Source of the DNA: Sphingobium sufflavum
Lineage (GTDB): Bacteria; Pseudomonadota; Alphaproteobacteria; Sphingomonadales; Sphingomonadaceae
Assembly: GCF_021403115.1 (NCBI RefSeq)
Contig: NZ_JAJSSH010000008.1
Location: 62,001-126,000 of the forward strand
DNA length: 64,000 bases
Direction of reading: 5' to 3'
The notes beneath the pieces were generated by a model. The model searched no databases, was not told the DNA's origin, and worked only from the letters and a program-made list of their open reading frames with translations. The position numbers and the translations under genes are program-made. Every line of letters begins with the position of its first letter. The stretch's first letter is position 1. Below are positions 1 through 8,677 of the stretch, piece by piece.

Positions 1-1183
1 GCCCGGCGACGCTGTTAAAATAGGGCGGGCCGACCGAAACCTTCGTCCCCAGCGCCTCCGTCAACAACGGATAGAGCGTGCCGATCAGCACAAGGCCGAG
101 GAGGACGGACAGCAGCAGGTTGTTGATGACCAGCATCGCCTCCCGGCTCACCGCCTCGAAACGATTGCCCTCCCGCACCGCGCCGACGCGCAGCGCGAAC
201 AGGGCCAGCGCCCCACCGATATAGAGGGCCAGCAGGATCAGGATGAAACTGCCGCGCCGGGGGTCGACGGCAAAGGCGTGCACGCTGGTCAATATGCCCG
301 ACCGCACCAGGAAGGTGCCGACCATCGACATGGAGAAAGCGACCACCGCCAGCATCACCGTCCAGGCGCGCAGGCCATCGCGGGTCGCCAGCACGCTGAC
401 GCTGTGAAGCAGCGCGGTCGCCGCCAGCCATGGCATCAGCGACGCATTTTCAACCGGATCCCAGAACCACCAGCCGCCCCAGCCCAGTTCATAATAGGCC
501 CAGTAACTGCCCGCCGTGATGCCCAGCGTCAGCATCACCCACGCGCCCAGCACCCAGGGCCGCATCGCGCGGGCAAAGGCGGCGTCCACCTGCCGCGTCA
601 CCAGCGCACCGACCGCAAAGGAGAAGGCGACCGACAGGCCGACATAGCCCAGGTAGAGCGTCGGCGGATGGAAGGCCAGGCCGGGGTCTTGCAAGAGCGG
701 GTTCAGCCCCTGCCCGTCCGCCGCCGCCGGATCGAGCCGGGCGAAGGGGTTGGAGGCGAACAGCAGGAAGGCATAGAAGCCCAGCGAAATCAGCGCCTGC
801 GCGCCCAATGTGGCGATATGGGTGTCGCGGGCCAGCGACCGTTCGAACAGGGCGATGCCCATGCCGGCCAGTCCCATGACCATGACCCACAGCAGCATAG
901 AGCCTTCATGATTGCCCCATGTCCCGGCGAACTTGTACAGCCAGGGCTTCATCGAATGGCTGTTCTGCGCGACCAGCGCGACCGACATGTCGGAGCGCAG
1001 GAACAGCAGCATCAACATCAGGAAGGCAAAGCCGGTCAGCAGGCCCTGCGTCACCGCGACGGGGCGCACCAGCCGGACGAGGTCGGTCTCCGCCCGCGCG
1101 ATCCCCGCCCAGGCGGCGACCAGTTGCAGCGCGGCCAGCGCGGCGGCGAGCCACAGCGCGGCAAGTCCGGTTTCAGCGATCAT
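1..1183 (-). CDS. ccmF: Cytochrome c haem lyase subunit CcmF (5' part, cut by window edge)
   Basis: CcmF is the large inner-membrane subunit of the haem lyase that attaches haem to apocytochrome c in the periplasm (System I). The frame opens at an ATG overlapping the ccmE stop (ATGA) and stays open to the window edge, giving about 394 of the usual roughly 650 residues. The translation starts with a hydrophobic segment and carries the WGNHEGS motif (about 905-925) and the tryptophan-rich WGGWWFWDPVENAS haem-handling motif (about 440-485), both diagnostic of CcmF. It follows ccmC, ccmD and ccmE on the same strand, so it is the next gene of the cytochrome c maturation operon. The C-terminal part lies outside the window. 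Identity is secure; only the end is unseen. Confidence 0.95.
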   Translation of the reverse strand, partial: MIAETGLAALWLAAALAALQLVAAWAGIARAETDLVRLVRPVAVTQGLLTGFAFLMLMLLFLRSDMSVALVAQNSHSMKPWLYKFAGTWGNHEGSMLLWVMVMGLAGMGIALFERSLARDTHIATLGAQALISLGFYAFLLFASNPFARLDPAAADGQGLNPLLQDPGLAFHPPTLYLGYVGLSVAFSFAVGALVTRQVDAAFARAMRPWVLGAWVMLTLGITAGSYWAYYELGWGGWWFWDPVENASLMPWLAATALLHSVSVLATRDGLRAWTVMLAVVAFSMSMVGTFLVRSGILTSVHAFAVDPRRGSFILILLALYIGGALALFALRVGAVREGNRFEAVSREAMLVINNLLLSVLLGLVLIGTLYPLLTEALGTKVSVGPPYFNSVAG

Positions 1184-1629
1184 TGCGGCTTCTGTTCGAT
1201 CTTGTGGGTCTCTTCGTCATATTTCATGCCCTCCAGTTCGCGGGGCATGTAATTTTCGTCATGCTTGGCCAGAATTTCCGTCGCCTCGAACGTCCCGTCG
1301 GGACGCAGCGCCCCGTCCGCGACCACGCCCGAGCCCTCGCGGAACAGGTCGGGGGTGACACCGGCATAGGCGACGGGCAAAGACCCCTTGCCGTCGCTCA
1401 CCTCGAACCGGATGTTGATCCCGTCACTGGCGCGCTTCACGCTGCCCTTGACCACCATGCCGCCCAGCCGAAAGGCAGTGCCCGGCGCCACGGCCTTGGC
1501 CCGCGCCTCGCTGGGGGTGTAGAAATACGCGGCCTGATCCTTCAGCGCCGACATGGCGAGCAGCACCGCACCGATCAGCGCGACGATGGCGACGCTGACC
1601 AGGATCAGCCGTTGATGCTTGCCCTTCAT
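1180..1629 (-). CDS. ccmE: Cytochrome c maturation haem chaperone CcmE
   Basis: CcmE is a membrane-anchored periplasmic chaperone that binds haem covalently and hands it to the haem lyase. The 149-residue product has a short cytoplasmic N-terminus (MKGKHQRL), one transmembrane helix (about residues 7-28), an OB-fold domain, and the haem-binding motif HDENYMP with the covalent His at about residue 123. An in-frame GTG lies 33 bases upstream, but it sits inside ccmD; the ATG at 1629 matches the usual family start (MK-x-K-H/R-x-R). It ends in a 4-base overlap with ccmF, implying translational coupling. Confidence 0.96.
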   Translation of the reverse strand: MKGKHQRLILVSVAIVALIGAVLLAMSALKDQAAYFYTPSEARAKAVAPGTAFRLGGMVVKGSVKRASDGINIRFEVSDGKGSLPVAYAGVTPDLFREGSGVVADGALRPDGTFEATEILAKHDENYMPRELEGMKYDEETHKIEQKPQ

Positions 1630-1654
1630 CGGGCCACCTGCACGAATGCCCACC

Positions 1655-1789
1655 TCAGTCACGCTCCCGCCGCAGGGCGTCGGCGCGCGCCTCCGCCGTG
1701 CGCGCCTTGCGCCAGGACCACAGGCTGACGGCCACGGTCCCGAACAGCGTCAGGCCATAGGCCGCGATCACGAAAGGCCAGGCGTTCAT
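1655..1789 (-). CDS. ccmD: Haem exporter subunit CcmD (44 aa)
   Basis: This is a very small gene between ccmC and ccmE. The 44-residue product begins MNAWPFVIAAYGLTLFG, forms one transmembrane helix and ends in a basic, Arg-rich cytoplasmic tail, exactly the layout of CcmD. CcmD is needed for release of holo-CcmE from the CcmABC haem-handling complex. The assignment rests on size, topology, the W/A-A-Y-G signature and the position between ccmC and ccmE rather than on long similarity. A GAGAGAT ribosome-binding sequence lies just upstream of the ATG. Confidence 0.88.
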   Translation of the reverse strand: MNAWPFVIAAYGLTLFGTVAVSLWSWRKARTAEARADALRRERD

Positions 1790-1813
1790 CTCTCTCCTAT
1801 CCCCGCGCTGCTG

Positions 1814-2551
1814 TCAGCCGCGCGCCATGCGGCGCAGGCGGGCCTCTATGCGGTTGTTCGCCAATATCGCCCGCATCTGGAGGATGACAATGGCCATGAA
1901 CCACAATGTAAATCCGGTCACGGTCAGGCCCAGCGGCCACAACATGCTGGGCGCGATGCTGGACCCGGAAAAGCCGATGCTCGGTGCCTGATGCAAGCTG
2001 TTCCACCACACCACCGAACCCTTGATGATCGGGATGTTGATGGCGCCCACGATGCCATAGATGGCCGTCACCCGGCTCACCCCGCCCTGCTCGCCGGACT
2101 TCGCGCTGGCGGAGGCAAGGGCGATATAGCCGAGATAGAGGAAAAGGAGGACGAGCATGGAGGTCATGCGCCCGTCCCACTGCCACCATGTCCCCCATGT
2201 CGGGCGCCCCCAGATGGAGCCGGTGGCCAGACATAGCGCCGTGAACAACGCGCCCGGCACCGCCACCGCGCGCGCGGCGACCGCCGCCAGCGGATGCCGC
2301 CATACGATCTGCATCACGCCGCACAGTGCGATCCCGGTCCAGCCCCCCATGCCCAGCCAGGCCGTCGGCACATGGATATAGAGGATGCGGAAACTGTCGC
2401 CCTGGAGATAGTCGGCGGGCGCGAGGAACAACCCCGCCGCCGATCCGCCGAGAATCAGCGCGATCCCGATCCAGAACAGCCAGGGCGCCAGCGGGCGGGC
2501 CACGCCCAGAAAGCGCGTCGGATTGGCATAAGCGTGCATCGCGCCGCTCAT
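1814..2551 (-). CDS. ccmC: Haem exporter permease CcmC
   Basis: CcmC is a six-helix inner-membrane protein that presents haem to CcmE. The 245-residue sequence is strongly hydrophobic and carries the tryptophan-rich periplasmic motif WGTWWQWDGRMTS (about residues 125-137), plus the conserved His-containing loops expected of CcmC (LYIHVPTAW early, VVWWNSLHQ later). It is the first visible gene of the ccmCDEF operon; ccmA and ccmB are not adjacent here. No clear ribosome-binding site precedes the ATG at 2551, and an ATG four codons downstream is an alternative start. The gene diverges from purF across about 220 bases. Confidence 0.95.
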   Translation of the reverse strand: MSGAMHAYANPTRFLGVARPLAPWLFWIGIALILGGSAAGLFLAPADYLQGDSFRILYIHVPTAWLGMGGWTGIALCGVMQIVWRHPLAAVAARAVAVPGALFTALCLATGSIWGRPTWGTWWQWDGRMTSMLVLLFLYLGYIALASASAKSGEQGGVSRVTAIYGIVGAINIPIIKGSVVWWNSLHQAPSIGFSGSSIAPSMLWPLGLTVTGFTLWFMAIVILQMRAILANNRIEARLRRMARG

Positions 2552-2771
2552 ACTGCCATGCGCCCGCTTATGCCAGCCGCCTTTACACCCGCTTTACGCA
2601 GCGGCCATAAGCGCCCGACCGGGGTCCGAACGCGCTGAAAGCCCAGCTATCATCGGCAAAATTTCGTTTTTTATTACAATGGGGCGACAAAGCGTCCGTT
2701 CATCCCTATATGCGCGATCACACGGGCGGTGTTGCCGCCCATCCCAAAAATATGACGGGCGCTCCTAAACG

Positions 2772-4232
2772 ATGCTCACAACCCATCCGTTCGACGATGA
2801 CAAGTTGCGCGAGGAATGCGGCGTATTCGGTGTTCACGGAGCCGAGGGTGCCTCGGCCATCGTGGCGCTTGGCCTCCATGCCCTCCAGCATCGCGGTCAG
2901 GAAGCCGCCGGCATCACCAGCTATGACGGCAAGGATTTCCACACCCATCGGGCGATGGGCCATGTGGCGGGCAATTTCGACCGCGACGACGTGATTCGCG
3001 CGCTGGGCGGCGATGTGGCCTGCGGCCATGTCCGCTACTCCACCACGGGCGAGACGGCGCTGCGCAACGTGCAGCCGCTCTATGCCGACCTGTCGTCGGG
3101 CGGCTTCGCTATCGCACACAACGGCAATATCTCCAACGCCGCCACGCTGCGGCGCGAACTGGTGCGCCGCGGGTCGATCTTCCAGTCGACCAGCGATACA
3201 GAGGTCATCATCCACCTCGTCGCCACGTCCAACTACCGGACGCTGCTCGACCGCTTCATCGACGCGCTGAAGCGGGTGGAGGGCGCCTACTCCCTGATCT
3301 GCATGACGCGCGAGGGCATGATCGCCTGCCGCGACCCGCTGGGCATCCGCCCGCTGGTCATGGGCCGGCTGGGCGAATCGGTGATCTTCGCGTCGGAGAC
3401 GGTGGCGCTCGACGTGGTTGGCGCGGACTTCATCCGCAGCGTCGATCCGGGCGAGTTGATCGTCGTGACCAGCGGCAACGAGATCCGCTCGCACCGCCCG
3501 TTCGGGGACCATCATCCCCGCCCGTGCATCTTCGAGCATGTCTATTTCTCGCGCCCCGATTCGATCGTGGACGGCACCAGCATCTATTCGGTGCGCAAGG
3601 CGATTGGCGCGCAGCTCGCCATCGAAAATCCGGTGCAGGCCGATCTGGTCATCCCGGTGCCCGATTCGGGCGTCCCTGCCGCCATCGGCTATGCCCAGCA
3701 ATCGGGCATACCGTTCGAACTGGGCATCATCCGTTCGCACTATGTCGGCCGCACCTTCATCCAGCCGGGTGACAAGGTCCGCCACTTGGGCGTGAAGCTC
3801 AAGCATAACGCCAACCGCGCGCTTATTCAGGGCAAGAGCATCGTCCTGATCGACGACAGCATCGTGCGCGGCACCACCAGCCTCAAGATCGTGCAGATGA
3901 TGCGCGATGCGGGCGCCCGCGAAGTGCATATGCGCATCGCCAGCCCGCCGACACGGCACAGCTGCTTCTATGGCGTCGACACGCCGGAACGCGAAAAGCT
4001 GCTCGCGCACAAGCTCGACATCGAGGGGATGCGTAACTTCATCCACGCCGACAGCCTGGACTTCGTGTCCATCGACGGTCTGTACAAGGCGCTGGGCGAG
4101 CAGCAGCGGGCCGACATCCGGCCGCAATATTGCGACGCCTGCTTCACCGGCGACTATCCGACCCGCCTGACCGACCTCGACGACCATGACACGGGCGACC
4201 AGCTTGCCCTGCTGGCCGAACGGGTCGTCTGA
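2772..4232 (+). CDS. purF: Amidophosphoribosyltransferase PurF
   Basis: PurF catalyses the committed step of purine synthesis, making 5-phosphoribosylamine from PRPP and glutamine. The 486-residue protein has a short propeptide ending before Cys16 (EECGVFG), which becomes the N-terminal nucleophile of the glutaminase domain. The phosphoribosyltransferase domain has the PRPP loop VLIDDSIVRGTT at about residues 356-367. Four cysteines (about 252, 398, 454 and 457, the last pair in CDAC) sit where the Bacillus-type enzyme ligates a 4Fe-4S cluster, so this is the propeptide/Fe-S class rather than the E. coli class. A short-chain dehydrogenase follows after 26 bases, probably co-transcribed. Confidence 0.97.
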   Translation: MLTTHPFDDDKLREECGVFGVHGAEGASAIVALGLHALQHRGQEAAGITSYDGKDFHTHRAMGHVAGNFDRDDVIRALGGDVACGHVRYSTTGETALRNVQPLYADLSSGGFAIAHNGNISNAATLRRELVRRGSIFQSTSDTEVIIHLVATSNYRTLLDRFIDALKRVEGAYSLICMTREGMIACRDPLGIRPLVMGRLGESVIFASETVALDVVGADFIRSVDPGELIVVTSGNEIRSHRPFGDHHPRPCIFEHVYFSRPDSIVDGTSIYSVRKAIGAQLAIENPVQADLVIPVPDSGVPAAIGYAQQSGIPFELGIIRSHYVGRTFIQPGDKVRHLGVKLKHNANRALIQGKSIVLIDDSIVRGTTSLKIVQMMRDAGAREVHMRIASPPTRHSCFYGVDTPEREKLLAHKLDIEGMRNFIHADSLDFVSIDGLYKALGEQQRADIRPQYCDACFTGDYPTRLTDLDDHDTGDQLALLAERVV

Positions 4233-4258
4233 CGCGCACCTAAACTTCCGGGACCATC

Positions 4259-4999
4259 ATGGCTGACATATCTTCCCCTGCCCCGGCGACCGCCGGGGCG
4301 CTTTCCGGTCGCCTCGCCCTCGTGACGGGCGCCAGCCGGGGCATCGGCGCGGCGACGGCCAAGGCGCTGGCGGCGGCGGGGGCGCATGTCATCCTCGTCG
4401 CGCGCACCAGCGGCGGGCTGGAAGCGGTGGAGGAGGAAATCCACGCTGCCGGTGGCCATGCCACCATCGCGCCGCTCGACCTGGTCGATGGCGAGAGCAT
4501 CGGGCGGCTGGCGCAGGCGATCGCGGGTCGCTGGAACGCGCTCGACATATTGGTGCTGAACGCGGCGATGCTCGGCACGCTGGCCGCAGTGCCCGCTGTC
4601 GACGCCAAGGAATTTTCGCGCGTCATGACGTTGAACGTGCTGGCGCAGCAGGCGCTGGTCGCCGCGTTCGATCCACTGCTGCGCGCCAGCCCGGACGCCC
4701 GCGTCATCGCCCTGACCACCGGGGTCGCCGCCGCTCCGCGCGCCTATTGGGGTGCCTATGGCGCGTCCAAGGCGGCGCTGGAGGTGCTGGTGAGCGCCTA
4801 TGGGCAAGAGGTCGCGAAAATCTCCCGCATCCGCACCCATATCGTGAACCCCGGCGCCACCCGCACGGCCATGCGGGCCAAGGCTTATCCGGGCGAAGAC
4901 CCCAAGACGGTCAAGGAGCCGGAGAGCGTGGCCACTACGCTGCTCGACCTCGTCACGGCGGACCATCCCGACGGCTATCGGCTCGATCTGGCGAAGTAG
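4259..4999 (+). CDS. Short-chain dehydrogenase/reductase (SDR)
   Basis: A classical SDR oxidoreductase of 246 residues. It has the NAD(P)-binding motif TGASRGIG (residues 23-30), the NAA motif, and the catalytic Tyr167-x-x-x-Lys171 in YGASK. The catalytic Ser normally found about 13 residues before the Tyr is replaced by a Thr pair (T153-T154 in ALTTG), a conservative change that keeps a hydroxyl group. The substrate cannot be read from the sequence; members of this subgroup are annotated as YciK-like or 3-oxoacyl-ACP-reductase-like. It follows purF by 26 bases, but nothing suggests a role in purine synthesis. Confidence 0.85.
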   Translation: MADISSPAPATAGALSGRLALVTGASRGIGAATAKALAAAGAHVILVARTSGGLEAVEEEIHAAGGHATIAPLDLVDGESIGRLAQAIAGRWNALDILVLNAAMLGTLAAVPAVDAKEFSRVMTLNVLAQQALVAAFDPLLRASPDARVIALTTGVAAAPRAYWGAYGASKAALEVLVSAYGQEVAKISRIRTHIVNPGATRTAMRAKAYPGEDPKTVKEPESVATTLLDLVTADHPDGYRLDLAK

Positions 5000-5010
5000 C
5001 CCTGCCTGTC

Positions 5011-5039
5011 CGTCATCCCGGACTTGATCCGGGGTGACG
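5011..5039. repeat. Intergenic palindrome, family B copy 1
   Basis: A near-perfect inverted repeat between two convergent genes: CGTCATCCCGGA, a 5-base spacer, then TCCGGGGTGACG. A diverged second copy lies at 43251-43280. The form matches short REP-like palindromes that are common between genes of sphingomonads. It may act as a bidirectional transcription barrier between the SDR gene and the convergent methyltransferase gene, but lacks a T-run. Confidence 0.8.
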
Positions 5040-5084
5040 AAATTGCCTGTCCCAAAACCGTCCTGCTGTGCGCGATTCCCGACC

Positions 5085-6359
5085 CTACCGCCGGACCAGC
5101 GTCACCTGATGCGTGTCGATCCCGCCGCCCCGGAATCCGCCCTCGCAATATATGAGGTAGAAGCGCCACAGCTTCACAAATGGCTCGTCAAAGGCATGGG
5201 GCAGCTTGCCCGCCATGATCGCGGCGTCGAACCGTTCCCGCCATTCCAGCAGAGTGCGGGCATAATCCTGCCCCATCGACCGTTCATCCCGCCATTCGAA
5301 TCCCGCCGCCTCCGCCAGCGCACGAAACCGGTCCCGCGCGATCAGGCAGCCGCCGGGGAAGATATAGGTTTGGATGAAGTCCGCGCTGCCCGCATAGCTG
5401 TCGAAGATCGCATCGTCGATGCTGATGAACTGGATCGCCGCCCGCCCGCCGGGCGCCAGCAGGCCATGGAGGGTGGCCAGATATTCCGGCCATTGAGCCT
5501 GCCCGATCGCCTCCACCATCTCCACGCTGGCGATGGCGTCATAGGGACCATGATCGAAATCGCGATAATCGGCGAGGTGGATCGCCGCCCGGTCCGCAAC
5601 GTCCGCCTCCGCCAGCCGCGCATCCGCCCAGCCCTTCTGCTCGGTGGACAGGGTCAGCCCGTCATAGCGCAACTCCGGGCACCGCTCCGCCGCGCGCAGA
5701 GCCAGCGAACCCCAGCCACATCCCACTTCCAGCAGCCGCTGCCCGGCGGACAGGTCCAGCCGATCCAGCATCGCGTCGATCTTGGCCGCCTGCGCGTCCT
5801 CCAGCGCGATCCCCGGACGCGCATACAGCGCGCTCGAATAGGTCATGCTCCGGTCGAGCCACAGCGCATAGAAGGCGTTGCCGAGGTCATAATGATAGGC
5901 GATGTTCCGCCGCGCGCCCTTGCGGCTGTTGCGGTTCAGCCCATGCCACAGGCGGATCGCCAGCCTCGGCAGACCGCGCGCCCGCGCCGTCCCGCCCAGC
6001 GTCCGCGCATTGGCCATGAACAACGCGAACAGCGGCACCGGGTCGGGGCTGCTCCATTCGCCCTTCACCCAGGCGCGGTACCACCCCACCGACCCGGACA
6101 GAGCCAGCCGGGCCAGCGCGCGCCAGCTATGCAGATGCACCACGCAGGCCGGTCCTTCCGCACGGCCACCCAACAAACGGACGCACCCGTCGGGCAGATG
6201 CCCCTCCAGACTGCCCGTCGCCAGCCCCGCGTCGATCCGGTCGAGCAGCTCGTGGAAGAGGCGCACGGGCAGCCGGGCCATCAGGCTGGCGCCCGTCCGG
6301 GCGAACAGCGAGTCCACGGCATGCAGCCGCGGCGCGGCGCGGGGACCGGGTGCGTTCAT
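5085..6359 (-). CDS. Cyclopropane-fatty-acyl-phospholipid synthase family methyltransferase
   Basis: A 424-residue SAM-dependent enzyme of the CFA synthase family, whose members transfer a methylene or methyl group from SAM to double bonds of membrane phospholipid acyl chains. The N-terminal 150 residues are a lipid-binding-type domain; the catalytic domain has YHYDLGNAFYALWLD, typical for CFA synthases, SAM motif I LLEVGCGWGSLA, the SVEMVEAIG segment, and a family-typical YIFPGGC-like stretch. Length is close to that of E. coli Cfa (382) with a longer N-terminus. The downstream neighbour in transcription order is convergent; the upstream one is a photolyase on the same strand 53 bases away. 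The exact lipid product is not determinable. Confidence 0.88.
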   Translation of the reverse strand: MNAPGPRAAPRLHAVDSLFARTGASLMARLPVRLFHELLDRIDAGLATGSLEGHLPDGCVRLLGGRAEGPACVVHLHSWRALARLALSGSVGWYRAWVKGEWSSPDPVPLFALFMANARTLGGTARARGLPRLAIRLWHGLNRNSRKGARRNIAYHYDLGNAFYALWLDRSMTYSSALYARPGIALEDAQAAKIDAMLDRLDLSAGQRLLEVGCGWGSLALRAAERCPELRYDGLTLSTEQKGWADARLAEADVADRAAIHLADYRDFDHGPYDAIASVEMVEAIGQAQWPEYLATLHGLLAPGGRAAIQFISIDDAIFDSYAGSADFIQTYIFPGGCLIARDRFRALAEAAGFEWRDERSMGQDYARTLLEWRERFDAAIMAGKLPHAFDEPFVKLWRFYLIYCEGGFRGGGIDTHQVTLVRR

Positions 6360-6412
6360 AGGACGGGACTATGACTCATGGGGGACGGCCTGTCCAATCC
6401 CGCTTTGCGTCT

Positions 6413-7789
6413 TCATCCCTTCACCTTCGCATAGGCGACCAGCGCCCGCTCCCGCCCCTCCCGATGACCGATCACGGGCGGCGGATAGGCGCGCGGGCGG
6501 CAACCCGCGCCGTCTGGGTCATGCACCTGCCGCCCGGCCAGCCCCGCCAATTCCGGCACCCATTGCCGGATATAATCGCCCGCGTCGAATTTCTCCGACT
6601 GGACCAGCGGCGCCATGATACGACCAAACATATTGGCGTCCAGCCCCGTGCCCGCCGACCATTGCCAGTTGACGCTGTTGTTGCCGTAATCCGCATCGAC
6701 CAGCGTGTCCCAGAACCATTGCTCGCCCTCGCGCCAGTCGATCAGCAGATGCTTGATGAGGAAGCTGGCCACGATCATGCGGACGCGGTTGTGCATCCAT
6801 CCCGTCGCCCATAATTGCCGCATACCCGCATCGACGATGGGATAGCCCGTCAGCCCCTGCCGCCACGCGCACAGGTCCGCCTGCGCCGCCTTGCCGTCGC
6901 GCCATGCCAGTGCGTCGAACCGCTCATGACCGTTGCGCCGGCCATAATCGGGGAAGGCGGTGATGATGTTCTGTGCATAATCGCGCCAGATCACTTCCTT
7001 GCGAAACGTCTCCGCCCCCTGCGAGCGTCCTGTGGCGGCCTGCCAGACGGTGGCGGGCGACACCTCGCCGAAATGCAGATGCGGCGACAGGCGCGATGTC
7101 CCCTCGACCGAGGGACGGTCCCGCGCCTCGCCATAGTCCGGCAAAATATCCGCCAGATCGCCCAGCCGCTCCAGCGCGCCCGCCTCGCCCGGCGTCCACT
7201 CCGCCCCGAACCCCTGCGCCCAGTCCGGCTTCGTCGGGAGCAGGCCCCAGTCCGCCAGCGCATCGCTCTGCGGCCAGTGCGCGGGACCAGCGATCGTCAC
7301 CGGCGCCGGCAGCGGATCGGACGGCGGCATCTGGAGCAGCACCGCGCGGGAGAACGGGGTGTAGATGCGATACGGCTGGCCGCTGCCGCTCGTCACGCTT
7401 CCGGGTGGCAGCAGGTAATTGCCGTCATGGCCTATCAGGTCCAGCGCGCCCGCCACCTTGCGCTCCGCATTGCGCCACCAGGGTTCATAATGGCGCAGGC
7501 CATGCACCCGCACCGCCCCCGTCTCCGCCGCCAGCTTCGCCAGTTCCGCTACGCTCTCCCCCCGGCGCAGGATCAGCCGCGACCCCTTGCCCCGCAACGC
7601 CTCGTCCAGCGCCGTCAGGCTATGGTGCAGCCACCACCGGCTCGCGCCGCCCATCGCCCGATGCCGGGGCGTCTCGTCATCCAATATATAGACCGGAATC
7701 ACCGGCCCCTCCGCCACCGCCGCGCACAGCGCCGCCTGATCCGACAGGCGCAGGTCACGACGAAACCAGAGGATGGAGGGCGCGGTCAT
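6413..7789 (-). CDS. phrB: Deoxyribodipyrimidine photolyase
   Basis: A light-driven DNA repair flavoprotein that splits cyclobutane pyrimidine dimers. The 458-residue sequence opens with ILWFRRDLRLSDQAAL, the classical N-terminal antenna-domain signature, and the C-terminal FAD domain shows WRDYAQNIITAFP, the GYPIVDAGMRQLWATGWMHN block and WFWDTLVDADYGNNSVNWQW. The DAD-GNN-xN-W-QW order is that of class I CPD photolyases. The window gives no proof of the antenna pigment. It lies upstream of, and on the same strand as, the CFA-type methyltransferase, so the two may be co-transcribed. Confidence 0.94.
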   Translation of the reverse strand: MTAPSILWFRRDLRLSDQAALCAAVAEGPVIPVYILDDETPRHRAMGGASRWWLHHSLTALDEALRGKGSRLILRRGESVAELAKLAAETGAVRVHGLRHYEPWWRNAERKVAGALDLIGHDGNYLLPPGSVTSGSGQPYRIYTPFSRAVLLQMPPSDPLPAPVTIAGPAHWPQSDALADWGLLPTKPDWAQGFGAEWTPGEAGALERLGDLADILPDYGEARDRPSVEGTSRLSPHLHFGEVSPATVWQAATGRSQGAETFRKEVIWRDYAQNIITAFPDYGRRNGHERFDALAWRDGKAAQADLCAWRQGLTGYPIVDAGMRQLWATGWMHNRVRMIVASFLIKHLLIDWREGEQWFWDTLVDADYGNNSVNWQWSAGTGLDANMFGRIMAPLVQSEKFDAGDYIRQWVPELAGLAGRQVHDPDGAGCRPRAYPPPVIGHREGRERALVAYAKVKG

Positions 7790-8041
7790 GGTTCAGCCTG
7801 TCGAGAGAGAAAGGAAAGCGGAGATCGAACGACGTCTAGCGGCCAGACTCCGCGCGTCAAAGGCTGGTTCCGCCACATACGGCAATTCCACGGACGTATC
7901 GCCACACGAACCCTGACGCGCACCCTCCCCCAATGCTGTTCACGCCGGCACGATTTTTGCCGAACCCATGGATGGGCGCTTGAACCGGGGAAGGTCGCTT
8001 CTGTACAGGGGGCTTTCCCTTACGATGATCGAACCACAGCC

Positions 8042-8521
8042 ATGACCGAACCTGCCTCCCTTCCCTATCGCCCCTGCGTGGGCATCATGATGGTCAACCG
8101 CGACGGCCAGGTCTTTGTCGGGCAGCGCATCGACAGCACGGAAGGCGACGCCTGGCAGATGCCGCAGGGCGGCGTGGACCGGGGCGAAGAGGCGGAACAG
8201 GCCGCGATCCGCGAACTCGGAGAGGAAACCGGCGTCCGTCCGGAGCATATCCAACTGCTCGCCCACACCAAGGAAGAACTGTTCTACGACCTGCCCGAAG
8301 AACTGGCCGGACGGATATGGGGCGGCAAATATCGCGGACAGCGGCAAATCTGGTATCTGGCCCGCTTTCTGGGCGCGGACAGCGACATCGACATCGCGAC
8401 CGAGCATCCCGAATTCGACAACTGGCGCTGGACCGCGCCGGATACGCTGGTCGATCTGATCGTGCCCTTCAAGAAGAAGATCTACCGCGACGTGCTGGCG
8501 GAATTCCGCGACCTGATCTGA
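8042..8521 (+). CDS. rppH: RNA pyrophosphohydrolase RppH (Nudix)
   Basis: RppH removes pyrophosphate from the 5' end of mRNAs, which triggers RNase E-dependent decay, and members also hydrolyse diadenosine polyphosphates. The 159-residue protein starts MTEPASLPYRPCVGIMMVN and has the complete Nudix box GGVDRGEEAEQAAIRELGEETG (residues about 41-62; G-x5-E-x7-REUxEExG pattern). The frame is open far upstream, but that region is antisense to the photolyase gene; the ATG at 8042 gives the standard RppH length and N-terminus. It stands alone between genes on the other strand. Confidence 0.93.
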   Translation: MTEPASLPYRPCVGIMMVNRDGQVFVGQRIDSTEGDAWQMPQGGVDRGEEAEQAAIRELGEETGVRPEHIQLLAHTKEELFYDLPEELAGRIWGGKYRGQRQIWYLARFLGADSDIDIATEHPEFDNWRWTAPDTLVDLIVPFKKKIYRDVLAEFRDLI

Positions 8522-8570
8522 TCCGCTGACGAGGCAGTCCATAGGAGCGAGGGGGCAAATGGAAATCCGT

Positions 8571-8594
8571 TTGTCCTGAGCCTGTCGAAGGACT
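8571..8594. repeat. Intergenic repeat, family A copy 1
   Basis: A 23-24 base element with core GTCCTGAGCCTGTCGAAGGAC, also at 20215-20238 and, diverged, at 16082-16104. Ends are complementary (GTCCT ... AGGAC), so it can form a small hairpin. It lies downstream of rppH and of the convergent aldo/keto reductase gene. Confidence 0.8.
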
Positions 8595-8677
8595 GTTCGG
8601 CCTCGAACAGTTCAAGCCGTCGACCATCCCGAAACGGACGAAGGGCGCACGCGTCACCCTCCCCCAAAGCCGCCGCC

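Noticed and set aside
2718..4187. Long minus-strand frame over purF
   Set aside because: Shadow of purF; no motif, and purF is unambiguous.
6815..8041. N-terminal extension of RppH of about 409 residues
   Set aside because: The extension is antisense to the photolyase gene and has shadow composition; the ATG at 8042 gives the standard RppH start and length.
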